Source of the DNA: Liquidambar formosana
Taxonomy: Eukaryota; Streptophyta; Magnoliopsida; Saxifragales; Altingiaceae
Length of the DNA stretch: 64,000 nucleotides
NCBI GenBank assembly: GCA_039720395.1
Contig: CM077832.1
Location: 27,267,763-27,331,762, forward strand
Reading direction: 5' to 3'
Under the pieces are notes generated by a model. It searched no databases. It saw only the letters and a list, made by a program, of their open reading frames with translations, and was not told the DNA's origin. Both the position numbers and the translations under genes were made by a program. Numbering within the stretch: position 1 is the first letter of the stretch; each line of letters begins with the position of its first letter. Positions 45,742 to 59,000 of the stretch are shown here, in pieces.

Positions 45742-48700
45742 TTCTATGAACTACATATAAAATTAAATAGAGAATTAGATTTCATTTTTAATCCATAATG
45801 ATCGGGTCTTTAATCATATGGTACCTCCCACTATTTTATCAAATTCCATACACCCTCTAATGGAATTCGGGAATCTTATTCCTAATGGGGATTGGGGTCC
45901 CACTGTGACCTAGAAGCCTCACATGTTAGTTTCTTGACTTCTAACCCACAGTAAGAAGACAACTCTTTGTCTATTGCTTCATAAGCAAGTTCCAATCATT
46001 TTGCCTCTAGGGTACATATTCCTCACATGTTAGTTTCTTGGAATACTTCCCTAGTTAAGTTAGGCCCATCATTCACACAGGTATGTTTCACCAAATATAT
46101 ACCTCACATGTTAGTTTCTTGGTATATACCAGCTTAGGCACCCCATGATATCTATATATGTGATAGTTTCAAGTAATGTCTTTAATATGGGTAGCTCCTA
46201 CATGTCTGCAGCCAGGTACTCACATTAAGGGACGTTAGATGATCCTATAATGATGGAAGGCAATGAAGAATCCATTCCCTAATGTATTCTCCATTTCCAA
46301 CTTAATATTAAAATAGAGGGGTTTTAAGGGTCTCATCAAATTAACTAATCTAACATACATCTCATGCATTTAAATAAGAAATATATATATAACAACATTA
46401 TATATAATCCAATCATCGATATTAGTCCCTATAAGGTGACATATAACGATCTTTGGATTTGGAGCTATCTCTATTAATCTCATTAAAAGCTCCCACTATG
46501 ATGATTATGGACTTTAAGAGGATTCAATCCAAGCCAATGAATTGAATCCTAGGTCTAAGGTGGGTGTAGGTGATCGTAAAACATTCATTTGAAACATAGC
46601 ATGCACTCTTGAAAATCTTCTCCAAGCTTTCAAGTCCTTCAATCTCCTTCATTGGCTTCATGGTCTCCACCATAGGCTTGTTGGGCTCCACCATGCTCCT
46701 TTAGGTCCACCATGCTCCTTAGTGTGCTCTCGATTACATAACATTTACATAATTTAAAGAAAGGGATACATAAGGGGAATGTGGGGTACATAAGAGAATG
46801 ATAGAGAGAGAGAAGAAGGTGGCATGCAAGCCCCAAATAAATAATACATCACCAAAAATTAACAATTCTTGAAAAATTAATACAACCCATTCATAAGACG
46901 GCCAATCACAATTGGTTTAAGGGGTATAGTCCATAATCATCATCCATCCATAACCATACAATCACATTGCATAATAAAGGAAATAACTGTAAGCAATAAG
47001 CATATGGGCATTCATGGTAACTCTATTGATTGGTTTTCATTAATCTCATTAATGTGTCCTAATCTCATTAGGAAATGCATAATCTCCAAAATTAATTAAG
47101 TCTTAACAATTAAGACATTTAATTTCAATTAATCAAATCAATTGAAACATTTAAAGTCCCCTAATTGAACACTAATATCAAATATTAGGGTTTCTTTAAT
47201 TAAACAAAACAGTTTCATTTAATTAAAAAATTCCAGATTTTAATTTAATCCTAAATTGTGTTTTAAACGATTTAAAACATTATAAAATTAATCACCATTA
47301 ATTAAATAATCAATTTCGGAATTAAATAAAATCATTTTATTAATTAATTAGTGCATTAGGGTTTCCTAAAACCCTAAACCCTAAATGCATTAACTCTAAA
47401 CCCTAAGTGTAACCTTAATGCATTAAATGCCTTATGATTGATCAATTAATGACCAATCATTTAAACCCTAGGTTTATACGGTATTAATGATTAGGATTAG
47501 GGTTTAATTAATGCCACCTAGGATATTAATTACTCTTAATTAATATGCACTAATTAGGGTTTCTAAAACCCTAAACCTTAAACCTATTAAATGCCAATGA
47601 TTAATTACTAAACCATTAATGATCATGATTGGTCATTAATGACCAATCATTTTAACCCTAGGTTAGACACATTAATTACTAGGTTTAGTTATTAATTAAT
47701 GCATTAATAGAATTAGGGTTTAATTAATACGAATTAGGGTTTCCTAAACCCTAAACCCTAGACATCATAAATGCACTTAATTATACCCTAATGATTAATA
47801 ACCATGATTGGTCAATTAATGACCAATCATTAAACACTTTAATTAAGGTAATTAATAGCCAAATTAGGGTTTTTAATTAATGCAATTAATGAATTAGGGT
47901 TTCATCATTAATGGGAATTAGGGTTTCCTAAGAAACCCTAAGGCTGCCGCCACCTATAGTGGGCTGCCATGGCTTAGCAAGGCTGCCATGGCTTGGCCAG
48001 GCCATGGGGGGGCCATGGCCAGCAAAGGGGAATTCAAGCTAGGGTTTGGGCCAAGCCCATGGACACGTGTGGAGTGGCCAAAAGGGCTGTCTTCTTCAAA
48101 GAACATTAGGGTTTCAAGAACCCTTGCTGGCACCACCATGGGAGGACCTCCAAGGTCACAAACGTTTCTAAAACTTGATCAATTCGACTCCACCAACAAA
48201 ACCAGCTTTTGTATCATGTCCCTACATGAATTACTAAGCTAATTGAAGTGGTTTGGATGATCAAATCATCCCCAATTGTTCTAAACAATTCAAGAACAGT
48301 AGGCTGTCCAGAATTTGACAGCATACTGTCCCTGATCACAAATTGATTCAAAACCCAGCAAGATGATTAATTCAGGTTACCAAATTATTTTTCCTAGCAT
48401 CCTACATGTCTTAGGAAACTAACAAAATTGGTTTCATGCAATTTGGAGTTCCCTAGCTCAAGATATGAACAAAACTCCATTGATGACTTTCTGCAGAAAA
48501 ACAGCCTGCTGTGTTTTTCAAGAAATCAAACTTTTTGATTCTTATATGCATCAAGACTCTTATAAAACTTAAAGAAAATCATACATACAATATGTATAAT
48601 TATCCTATAAAGGATTTACATCAATTTTACAGAGATATCATATCAGAACAGTAGCAAGAACCATAGGGTTCTAAAACCCAGATTCGAACTCCATGGTGTT

Positions 48701-49112
48701 CTTCCCAAACTTTTTGATTTGTTTTGATTTCTATGCATCCCTATACTTGAGAAATCACCATAACAACTTTATGTGGATTAATTACAGGCATCTCATGTCT
48801 TAATTAAACCAAAACAAAAACAAAACACAAAAGAGAACAACCTAGGGTTCCAAACCCCAGGTTCGGCCTCCATAGAAGAAACACTGGTTTCTTCTTCTTC
48901 TGTATACATCACATGCTTCTCAGAAATTCCAGAATTAATGTTAGAAGAATATTAGAAGAGGAGAAGAGGGAAAAACAGCCTAGGGTTCAAAACCCCAGGT
49001 TCGGCCATGAGAGGGAACCAAGCTTTATTCATGAACAGAATTTTAATTCATTAAACCAATCAATTTACCATGAATTACAGCCCACATGAAGTTTGTATTA
49101 GGCATAATCATG
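45742..49112 (-). other. E4 structured untranslated leader
   Basis: Mirror of the E2 leader. Shared-loop hairpins at 45911-45943, about 46016-46046 and 46096-46128; conserved block with minisatellite remnant at 46620-46870; TGATTGGTCAT palindromes at about 47434, 47625 and 47804 with AAACCCTA motifs; CCATGG cluster at 47967-48020; CCTAGGGTTC palindrome repeats at about 48840-48870 and 48980-49005. No protein supported. Confidence 0.85.
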
Positions 49113-49124
49113 GCTCTGATACCA
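49113..49124 (-). other. E4 primer-binding site
   Basis: The minus strand reads TGGTATCAGAGC, one base from the right LTR; initiator Met tRNA type. Confidence 0.96.
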
Positions 49125-49125
49125 C

Positions 49126-50795
49126 TGTTGGGAATCTAACTACCAAGAGGAAAAATACAAAGGCGGAATTTAAAATTTTTCCTACGATTCCCAAACCCAT
49201 GAATCTTAATTATGCTTAATACAAAACAAAAACCCTAACTAGAAGAGGGTAGAATTACTTACAGTTGATTCAAGTCTTCTCCTTTATGCTCCAAGCTTTG
49301 TCTTCTGATTGAGCAGTCCAAGTGCACTGCCTCCAACAGTATCCACACCTAGCTTGAGCAAGTTGTCCTTTCCTTCTTCTTCCTTAGGGTTGCTAGAGGT
49401 GGAGAAGAGGGAGAGAGAGAGAGGGAGGGCTGTGTAAATTTCGGCCAGCACAAGGGAGCCTCCAAGAGTGCTTCAAGTGATGATGTCATCACATCATAAG
49501 AGGCTTTAAATAGCCTCCAACTAGGGCCGGCCAAGGGGGGGATTCCAAACCCTAATCTAATTTGTGTAATTACTCTTAATTACACAATTAGCCCACTAGT
49601 TTGCATCAAATACAAATTAGCCCCTTAAAGAACTTTTCTTTAATCACTTATACCCTTTCTCTCATAGACAATCAAGCTCTCTTAGCATGATCAGTGTGTG
49701 ACCCATTGGGTTCACATCATCAAGTAGTAGGAACAGCACAAGTTGTGCACAATGGAACACTTTCCATTAAGGGTCTAATTGAAACTCCTTTCAATTCCCT
49801 AATTGATTATAACTCATTTATATCAATTAGGGCTTCTACTAACCATGAGTAACACCTAGCATATGGCTCATGGTGTGGTCCTTAATGAGGTGAATAGTCA
49901 TTTACAAAGAACCCTTCTGTTATAGTTTACAGGTTACAATTCCATCCTTCCATCAACACAATGTCTCCAATTGAACTAATAGGACATGGAAGTCTGTCAA
50001 GTCCCTAGTTCAATTACTTTATACTCATTCATTAATATCAACTCAATGATGAACTTATGGAAACTCCTTTCCATATTCATTCTACCATGGGCCCATGGAT
50101 TTAATGAGTTATATTCAATGAATGCTGTATGAGACATTCACTCCCTTTTTCCTGAGAGTGATGGATTCCTTGTTGATCACTCACATGCCTTCACACATAT
50201 AGCAGAAGGGCCAATGAACACCCTTACAGACCCCTGAATAGGATCTGCACTTAGTGTTATCAAACTTCTAAAGCTACATGCATAAGACAACCATGGTGTC
50301 TCAGGTCTAAGGATTACTTGTACCACTATAACAATGAGAAACTGATTGACAGGCAGGTTAAAACTCCATTCAGTTTATCTCATATCTTTGGTCACATTCA
50401 GTGTACCTATTCTGATAATAGGCACCCACTTGTTGGTTGTAGTGTCTCCACACAAATAGCTTGAGACTAGCTATCCTCCTATAGAGTCAACCTAACAAGT
50501 GCTAGTCCTATGGTTCATTACTGTCCATCATAGTGAACCTTCAACTAGGAATGATTTAGGAGTTTAGTACAGAGATATATTTACAGTCTCAAAATTACAA
50601 CCCTTTGTAATTTCATATTCTCAACTCTAACTCCATGGACATATTATGTAAATATAAATGATGCATATAAACATAATAGAATAAGCCCTTTTATTAAATC
50701 AATAATAAATGTGACATGTATAAATGAAATCAATTGATTGTTCCTAATCCCTAAACAATCATCTCCATGATTGGCTCTAGGGCATAATCCTAACA
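49126..50795 (-). repeat. E4 5' LTR (right end)
   Basis: 1670 bp, identical to 41159-42828 apart from about one base. Followed by the GCTAA duplication and the rest of LTR B. Confidence 0.97.
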
Positions 50796-51601
50796 GCTAA
50801 TTGCGCTCAGGTAAGTGGGTGTGAAGGTGCCCCAATTCACCTTTCTTCTTAACTCATTCTCTTCTCCCTATTTAGGGTTAATTTTTAATATGATCCTATG
50901 GTTTAATTAGAGGTTTCCTTAACCAACAAAATTCTGGTTTTTATTAAAGTTTCCATCTTGTGGATTTCTTTCCTAAAATCAAACTTTCTATCATATTCAA
51001 CTCTTTTGATCAAATAAGGAAACCTAGGGTTTTAACCATAGGTTTATATTAGGTCTTAACCCTAATTCTAATCGAACTACGTGGACTTTGATCCATGTAT
51101 TTCGTTGCATGGTACGTAGGCGCTCTTCGTGAGGCTCAAGTCCGTTCTAGGATCCAAGCATCCTAGGTTATTTATGTTTTCTTTTCTTCTTTTTATTTTC
51201 TGTTTTTATTTGCTTATTATGCATGGATGGATGAATGAAATATATGATATGCATGCAATTCTTGTGATGATATACTTGCTGATTTTTGTATGGAAAGATC
51301 TTGATTTAGCCCAAATGAACTGAGAGACCGAAAGGGTGACATGGGTGCCTATAGGCTTTGCCTAGAACCTTCCCATGTCATAACTTAGCCTCCGAATCCC
51401 CGATTTCTTTGGTTTTCAAAAGATTGGTTTTTGCCTTTCCTTTTTTTATGGAGTCATTCAAATTGTTTTCCTAAAACAACCTGATTTTTAGGGTTTTCTT
51501 TGTTTCCTTTAAAAAATAAGGTGGCGACTCCTTTCCTTTTTCTTTTTCAAACCCACTTTCTTTTCAATCCCTCGTGGGCCCAATTTCCGGGGTTCACAGT
51601 T

Positions 51602-51618
51602 TGGCGACTCCACTAGGG
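51602..51618 (+). other. Gypsy B primer-binding site
   Basis: TGGCGACTCCACTAGGG, four bases after the end of LTR B. A TGG start next to a TG...CA LTR is the expected position. I recall Arg tRNA primers for Ogre-type elements but cannot confirm the tRNA here. Confidence 0.75.
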
Positions 51619-52408
51619 ACTTGTGGGCTAGACTCTATAAAGTTTAATTGGGCTAGGTTAATTTCTTATGTTTAATTAAAATCAATCACATTGCATCCGC
51701 TTGATTGTGTGCTTTCATTTATTGCATTGTGTGCGCAAATTCTTGCATGCTAGGATCGATGTCCCTCGATGTATCCTTGCCAACGATCGGCCTAGTCTCA
51801 ACCTTGGTTTTCCTGATTCCATGTGTTGGGGCGAAAGCTATCAACCTCTCTTGCCTAGTACCCTTGGGCTTGCCCTTGGGTATATTAAATGAGTTAATCA
51901 CGTACTGCTGGACCCACGCGGCGTTCCTGATGCCACATGTGGTTAGGTATAAGGATTGCTCAAGCAAGTGAAGGACCCCAGCCTACCCTTATCATTAGTC
52001 CATATAGACAGACTTGTAGGACACTGTGGTCTCACCTTTATGCACCCACAATTGTTTGTGATGATGATATGCCGTGTTTGTGGTGTGAGGCTTTGTATCT
52101 TATGCCCTTAACATAGACCTTTAAACCCTAGCCTTCGTTAAGGCCATGGGTTGGAAGGAATAAATTAAGGAAGTAGGATATAAAGCTATGTTTGTGATGT
52201 GCTAGTCGTAGGGGATTAATTAAACCTAGTTGAAGGACTCTATGCCCTATTCTTTAAAACATACCCTTAATCCATGATCCCTGTAAAGGTAATTGGATAA
52301 AAGGAATGAATTAATTGAACATGGTGTAGAGACCGAGTTCATTAAGGAAAATATGGAGGTTTAGGACAAGTCCTTAGGCTAAAGGTTAAAACTTTTCTAT
52401 CCATAGAC
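51619..52408 (+). other. Gypsy B untranslated leader
   Basis: About 790 bp between primer site and gag. No frame of note and no repeat recognised. Confidence 0.6.
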
Positions 52409-54378
52409 GTGCTGGCTTGGATTCGCAATCCACAAGGGCGTCTAGTGAGTGTTGAGTCTACCCATCAGACAGACATGGCCGACGAAAGAACTAGTGAGGG
52501 GCACTTTGACCTTGAGGCTTGCCTGAAAGCCATCATGGCCAAGCTTGACCATACCGCCGAGACATCCGATACCGCATTGAAAATGGCTCAAGAGAACCAA
52601 CAGAAGATGGCGGATCTTGAACAAAATGGCTCTAAGGCCCATTCCTCGGGTATACCTCATGGGGCTGGCACCGAAGAGGGACCTCAATCCAATGAGAACA
52701 CCAAGACAAGGGGGGAAAGTAGCTCGAAACCTGAGGTCACCGACCTAGAAGGGGAAGCCAAGGGGAAAGGTTCTAGCAGTGATTCCGTGTTAGCTAGCAA
52801 GGTAGAAGAAGCATTGGAGAGAACTATAAAAGGGATTCGCAGGGCTGATGACATGGTCGATGTGCGGACTCTATCCCTGTTTCCAACGGCTCGTATTCCA
52901 CTACAATTCAAGATGCCGGAGTTAGAAAAGTTCGATGGGACGGGTTGCCCTAAGACTCATTTGAAGATGTACGTGCGAGCTATGCACCCTCGAGGGGCTA
53001 CTGACGAGCTTTTAGCTCAAATGTTCCATGAAACCTTGGCCACTTCTGCTTTGAAATGGTTCTTATCCTTGGATAAGAATAGAACCCGGACTTGGGAAGA
53101 CATATGCAATGAGTTTTCAGAGCACTACAGTATAACACAGAGGTGGACGTTACTCGAAGGGACCTAGAAACTACCAAGCAAGGGGCTCATGAAACTTTCT
53201 CCGCTTACATTACAAGGTGGAGACAAAAGGCGTCGAGAATGACGGATAGGCCGAATGAGGAGGACCAAATTCAGTTAGTGGTTAAGAACCTGCTGCCCGT
53301 GTATCACAAGCACCTATTTGCCCACTATTTCCCAAATTTCAAAGCTCTCATTGGGGCTGGCACGCAGGTTGAAGATGCTATCAATGATGGACAATCAAGA
53401 CTGAGGAAGTGAGGAGTCGCAAGACAAACTTTACTGGGAAGAACAATGCCGAGGTCAACACCATAACTCAACCAATCCACCCTTTTCTCTCAATGATGTC
53501 AACCCACCTCGCCAATTCACTGACCTATTCATGCCACTCGAAAGAGTCCTTGAAAAGCTCATAAGTCGTGACTATTGAAGCCACTCGACCAAGACCTCCA
53601 CCAAATCCCTTACCCAAGAGCTACAATGAGAATGAGTACTGCAAGTACACCAATCCAAAGGCCATGCCACCATCACTGTATTCGCCTTCGCCACCAAGTC
53701 CAAGACCTCATTGACAAGCAAGTCATTTCACCACCAACCCGTCCAAATGTCACCCGTAATCCTCTCCCATCACACAACAACACACCCCCACCTAACACCA
53801 TAAATGCCATTGGGGTTGAATCCTCTCGCCCTCGCCATCCCATAAGACAATACACTCCGCTTCCCCATGACCTTAACCCGTCTCTTCACCATTTGCCGCA
53901 TAACAGCCTTATCATGCCACTTCCACCAAAGCCAAGGCCCTCAACCCCTCACCAATATTGCCAATACCATTGTGCACCCAGTCATGACACCGAGGCTTGT
54001 TCCATACTAAAAAAGATCATCCAAGACCTCATTGACCAAAAGGTTTTGTTGTTGCCAAAGAAATCTATCCAACAAGAGCTGAAAGAAAGATATGAAGCAG
54101 GGGATCCTCAGGTTGGCCTATTAGGTGAAGCGTCGGGGAAATTTGATTACTATGTGCTGTACTCAAGCCCAAGTCCGATATCAGATGAGCCGATAGTCCC
54201 TTCAGGATGGGATGACTTGCCGACAGAGATGGAGAGCATTGACATGATAGAATGGGATGACTTAATGAATGACTCCGAGGAAGTCCATGATATCTGGGCT
54301 AGTGATGATGAGCTGGATCATATAACCAGAGGGGGTCGCCATTTCAAGCCTCCCCACCTAGAATCTGAGAATCCGTTG
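52409..54378 (+). pseudogene. Gypsy B gag (Tat-like), frameshifted, cut by assembly gap
   Basis: Homologue of the Gypsy A gag with its N-terminus preserved. The first frame (52409-53167) begins near MADERTSEGHFDLEACLKAI (Met at 52475 is a better start than 52409) and includes PLQFKMPELEKFDGTGCPKT. A small deletion near 53127 shifts frame; 53143-53412 continues with FSAYITRWRQKAS. Another shift leads to 53575-54378, with YCQYHCAPSHDTEACS and an acidic tail. At least two frameshifts make it non-functional. It has fewer stops than Gypsy A. Protease and pol would lie beyond 54378, where the Ns begin. Confidence 0.9.
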
Positions 54379-54478
54379 NNNNNNNNNNNNNNNNNNNNNN
54401 NNNNNNNNNNNNNNNNNNNNNNNNNNNNNNNNNNNNNNNNNNNNNNNNNNNNNNNNNNNNNNNNNNNNNNNNNNNNNN
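54379..54478. other. Assembly gap (100 N)
   Basis: Exactly 100 N, a conventional filler for unknown size. The two sides do not belong to one continuous element: forward gypsy gag on the left, a reverse gypsy LTR on the right. Confidence 0.99.
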
Positions 54479-55021
54479 TTGAGTCCTACAAAGGTGGTTA
54501 ACCGCTATGCCTCACCATCGCTTAGCTTAGGTATGCACATAGGGTCGCACCGAATGCTTTCCAATTCGAAATTCAACCTCCCTAAACACATTTGGGGATG
54601 AAATTAAGACCAATCAAGGTCAAATGAGTAGTCATAGAGTGAAAATCATGAGCCAATTCGAGCTAACCCGAAGTAGGTCTTTTAGCCAACCTGAGCCTTA
54701 ATGAGCCATTCTAATCCCGAACCTTCAATTCATCGAATTGAACCCACAAATACCTCAAATACAACCATATGAACTCCAATTGGCAACTTGGAGATCATTT
54801 CAAGGTCAAATGGAAAGTTTGTGATCAAAAAGACGATTATGCCCCTCAAGTCACAAAAGTTCTTATTAACCCTCAAGATCAACTCCAAATCGAACCAAAA
54901 TTCATACACACCATCCTTAGGACCCTAGAAACTCAATGCAAAAGACTAGACTCAAAAAGGGAAACAAAAAGACATATGTAATGACAAACCCTAGCTAAGG
55001 TGGCAAAAATGGGGTGTGACA
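54479..55021 (-). repeat. LTR C: reverse gypsy LTR fragment
   Basis: Reverse complement of the first ~540 bp of a gypsy LTR, ending GGGGTGTGACA (the reversed TGTCACACCCC tip) at 55021. It aligns with LTR A around 37670-38170 and with the start of LTR B. The left side is lost in the gap. It directly abuts a copia LTR cut in mid-sequence, so it probably marks a gypsy insertion into the E5 5' LTR. Confidence 0.85.
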
Positions 55022-55991
55022 GGGCCCATGGTAGAATGAATATGGAAAGGAGTTTCCATAAGTTCATCATTGAGTTGATATTAATGAATGAGTATAAAGT
55101 AATTGAACTAGGGACTTGACAGACTTCCATGTCCTATTAGTTCAATTGGAGACATTGTGTTGATGGAAGGATGGAATTGTAACCTGTAAACTATAACAGA
55201 AGGGTTCTTTGTAAATGACTATTCACCTCATTAAGGACCACACCATGAGCCATATGCTAGGTGTTACTCATGGTTAGTAGAAGCCCTAATTGATATAAAT
55301 GAGTTATAATCAATTAGGGAATTGAAAGGAGTTTCAATTAGACCCTTAATGGAAAGTGTTCCATTGTGCACAACTTGTGCTGTTCCTACTACTTGATGAT
55401 GTGAACCCAATGGGTCACACACTGATCATGCTAAGAGAGCTTGATTGTCTATGAGAGAAAGGGTATAAGTGATTAAAGAAAAGTTCTTTAAGGGGCTAAT
55501 TTGTATTTGATGCAAACTAGTGGGCTAATTGTGTAATTAAGAGTAATTACACAAATTAGATTAGGGTTTGAACTCCCCCCTTGGCCGGCCCTAGTTGGAG
55601 GCTATTTAAAGCCTCTTATGATGTGATGACATCATTACTTGAAGCCATTTTGGAGGCTCCCTTGTGCTGGCCGAAAATTCCCTTGGAGGCTCTCTCTCTC
55701 TCTCCCTCTTCTCCACCTCTAGCAACCCTAAGGAAGAAGAAGGAAAGGACAACTTGCTCAAGCTAGGTGTGGATACTGTTGGAGGCAGTACACTTGGACT
55801 GCTCAATCAGAAGACAAAGCTTGGAGCATAAAGGAGAAGACTTGAATCAACTGTAAGTAATTCTACCCTCTTCTAGTTAGGGTTTATGGTTTTTGTATTA
55901 AGCATAATTAAGATTCATGGGTTTGGGAATCATAGGAAAAATTTTAAATTCCGCCTTTGTATTTTTCCTCTTGGTAGTTTGATTCCCAACA
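55022..55991 (+). repeat. E5 5' LTR, 5'-truncated
   Basis: Starts in mid-LTR at GGGCCCATGGTAGAATG (equivalent to about 62811) and runs to CCCAACA. Keeps TATTTAAAG (about 55601-55610) set in GGCT/AGCC arms, and the TGATGACATCAT dyad. Confidence 0.95.
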
Positions 55992-55992
55992 G

Positions 55993-56004
55993 TGGTATCA
56001 GAGC
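55993..56004 (+). other. E5 primer-binding site
   Basis: TGGTATCAGAGC next to the LTR end; initiator Met tRNA type. Confidence 0.96.
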
Positions 56005-59000
56005 CATGATTATGCCTAATACAAACTGCATGTGGGCTGTAATTCATGGTAAATTGATTGGTTTAATGAATTAAAATTCTGTTCATGCATAAAGCTTGGT
56101 TCCCTCTCATGGCCGAACCTGGGGTTTATGAACCCTAGGTTATTTCTCTTCTATCTCTCTTCTAAAAGGTGTTTTAGGGCTGCTGGAAATTCAAAGAGTT
56201 GAATAGGTTTCAGTTTTGGAGAAGAAGAAGGAGGAAACTAGGGTTTCCTCTTCATGGCCGAACCTGGGGTTTTGAACCCTAGGCTGTTTTTCCCTCTTCT
56301 CCTCTTCTAATATTCTTCTAACATTAATTCTGGAATTTTTGAGAAGCATGTGATGTATACAGAAGAAGAAGAAACCAGTGTTTCTTCTGTGGAGGCCGAA
56401 CCTGGGGTTTGGAACCCTAGGTTGTTCTCTTTTGTGTTTTGTTTTTGTTTTGGTTTAATTAAAACATGAGATGGCTGTAATTAATTCACATAAAGATGTT
56501 ATGGTGATTTCTCAAGCATAGGGATGCATGAGAATTAAAACAAGACAAAAGGAATAGGAAGAACACATGGAGTTTGAATCTGGGTTTTAGAAACCCTGTG
56601 GTTCTTGCTACTGTTTTGTACAGAAACCTCTGTAAAATTGATGTATATTCTTTATAGGATCATTATACATAATGTATGTATGATTTTCTTTAAGTTTTAT
56701 AAGAGTCTTGATGCATAAAGAATCAAAAAGTTTGATTTCTTGGAAGAACACAGCAGGCTGTTTTTCTGCAGAAAGTCATCAATGGAGTTTTGTTCATATC
56801 TTGAGCTAGGGAACTCCAAATTGCATGAAACCAATTTTATTAGTTTCCTAAGACATGTAGGATGCTAGGAAAAATAATTTGGTAACCTGAATTAATCATC
56901 TTGCTGGGTTTTGAATCAATTTGTGATCAGGGACAGTATGCTGTCAAATTCTGGACAGCCTACTGTTCTTGAATTGTTTAGAACAATTGGGGATGATTTG
57001 ATCATCCAAACCACTTCAATTAGCTTAGTAATTCATGTAGGGACATTATAAAAAAGCTGGTTTTGTTGGTGGAGTCGAATTGATTAAGTTTTAGAAACGT
57101 TTGTGACCTTGGAGGTCCTCCCATGGTGGTGCCAGCAAGGGTTCTTGAAACCCTGATGTTCTTTGAAGAAGACAGCCCTCTTGGCCACTCCACACGTGTC
57201 CATGGGCTTGGCCCAAACCCTAGCTTGAATTCCCCTTTGCTGGCCATGGCCTCCCATGGCCTGGCCAAGCCATGGCAGCCTTGGCTAGCCATGGCAGCCC
57301 ACTGTAGGTGGCGGCAGCCTTAGGGTTTCTTAGGAAACCCTAATTCCCATTAATGATAAAACCCTAATTCATTAATTGCATTAATTAAAACCCTAATTGA
57401 CTATTAATTACCTTAATGAAAATGTTTAATGATTGGTCATTAATTGACCAATCATGGTTATTAATCATTAGGGTATAATTAAGTGCATTTATGATGTCTA
57501 GGGTTTAGGGTTTAGGAAACCCTAATTCATATTAATTAAACCCTAATTCTATTAATGCATTAATTAATAACTAAACCTAGTAATTAATGTGTCTAACCTA
57601 GGGTTAAATGATTGGTCATTAATGACCAATCATGATCATTAATGGTTTAGTAATTAATCATTGGCATTTAATAGGTTTAAGGTTTAGGGTTTTAGAAACC
57701 CTAATTAGTGCATATTAATTAGGAGTAATTAATATCCTAGGTGGCATTAATTAAACCCTAATCCTAATCATTAATACCGTATAAACCTAGGGTTTAAATG
57801 ATTGGTCATTAATTGACCAATCATAAGGCATTTAATGCATTAGGGTTACACTTAGGGTTTAGAGTTAATGCATTTAGGGTTTAGGGTTTTAGGAAACCCT
57901 AATGCACTAATTAATTAATAAAATGATTTTATTTAATTCCGAAATTGATTATTTAATTAATGATGATTAATTTTATATTGTTTTAAATGGTTTAAAACAC
58001 AATTTAGGATTAAATAAAAATCTGGAAATTTTAATTAAATAAAATTGTTTTGTTTAATTAAAAAGATTCTAATATTTGATATTAGAGTTTAATTAGGGGA
58101 CTTTAAATGTTTCAATTGATTTGATTAATTGAAACTAAATGTCTTAATTGTTAAGACTTAATTAATTTTGGAGATTATGCATTTCCTAATGAGATTAGGA
58201 CACATTAATAAGATTAATGAAAACCAATCAATAGAGTTACCATGAATGCCCATATGCTTATTGCTTACAGTTATTTCCTTTATTATGCAATATGATTGTA
58301 TGGTTATGGATGGATGATGATTATGGACTATACCCCTTAAACCAATTGTGATTGGCCGTCTTATGAATGGGTTGTATTAATTTTTCAAGAGTTGTTAATT
58401 TTTGGTGATGTATTATTTATTTGGGGCTTGCATGCCACCTTCTTCTCTCTCTCTATCATTCTCTTATGTACCCCACATTCCCCTTATGTATCCTTTTCTT
58501 TAAAATTATGTAAATGTTATGTAATCGAGAGTGCACTAAGGAGCATGGTGGACCTAAAGGAGCATGGTGGAGCCCAACAAGCCTATGGTGAAGACCATGA
58601 AGCCAACGGAGGAGATTGAAGGACTTGAAAGCTTGGAGAAGATTTTCAAGAGTGCATGCTATGTTTCAAATGAATGTTTTACGATCACCTACACCCACCT
58701 TAGACCAAGGATTCAATTCATTGGCTTGGATTGAATCCTCTTAAAGTCCATAATCATCATAGTGGGAGCTTTTAATGAGATTAATAGAGATAGCTCCAAA
58801 TCCAAAGATCATTATATGTCACCTTATAGGGACTAATATCGATAAGTGGATTACATATATATAATGTTGTTATATATTTCTTATTTAAATGCATGAGATG
58901 TATGTTAGATTAGTTATTTTGATGAGACCCTTAAAACCCCTCTATTTTAATATTAAGTTGGAAATGGAGAATACATTAGGGAATGGATTCTTCATTGCCT

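Larger units (their letters stand above)
41159..50795 (-). mobile_element. E4: complete reverse Ty1/copia element with intact gag, very young
   Basis: 9637 bp, two 1670-bp LTRs (41159-42828, 49126-50795) and GCTAA duplications (41154-41158, 50796-50800). By eye I see one LTR difference (GATTAGTG near 41727 against GATCAGTG near 49694). It carries an undamaged gag but no complete pol. This resembles gag-only LTR elements (TR-GAG type) that need another copia element for RT and integrase. It interrupts LTR B. Confidence 0.97.
38180..51598 (+). repeat. LTR B: 5' LTR of Gypsy B, carrying two copia insertions
   Basis: Starts TGTCACACCCCATTTTTGC and ends GGGGTTCACA before a primer site. Without E3 and E4 it is about 2.1 kb. 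Pieces are 38180-38557, 40219-41158 and 50796-51598. TATA (CTATAAATAC) is at about 40638-40647. The first ~380 bp and last ~800 bp align with LTR A, roughly three quarters identical by eye at the start. The middle (40311-41100) does not, so U3 differs between the two. ATGAC (38175-38179) may be its target duplication within LTR A. Confidence 0.85.

Noticed and set aside
47967..48020. Cluster of CCATGG palindromes as a regulatory site
   Set aside because: It recurs in all leaders but varies in number and looks like simple expansion of a short GC-rich motif; no further evidence.
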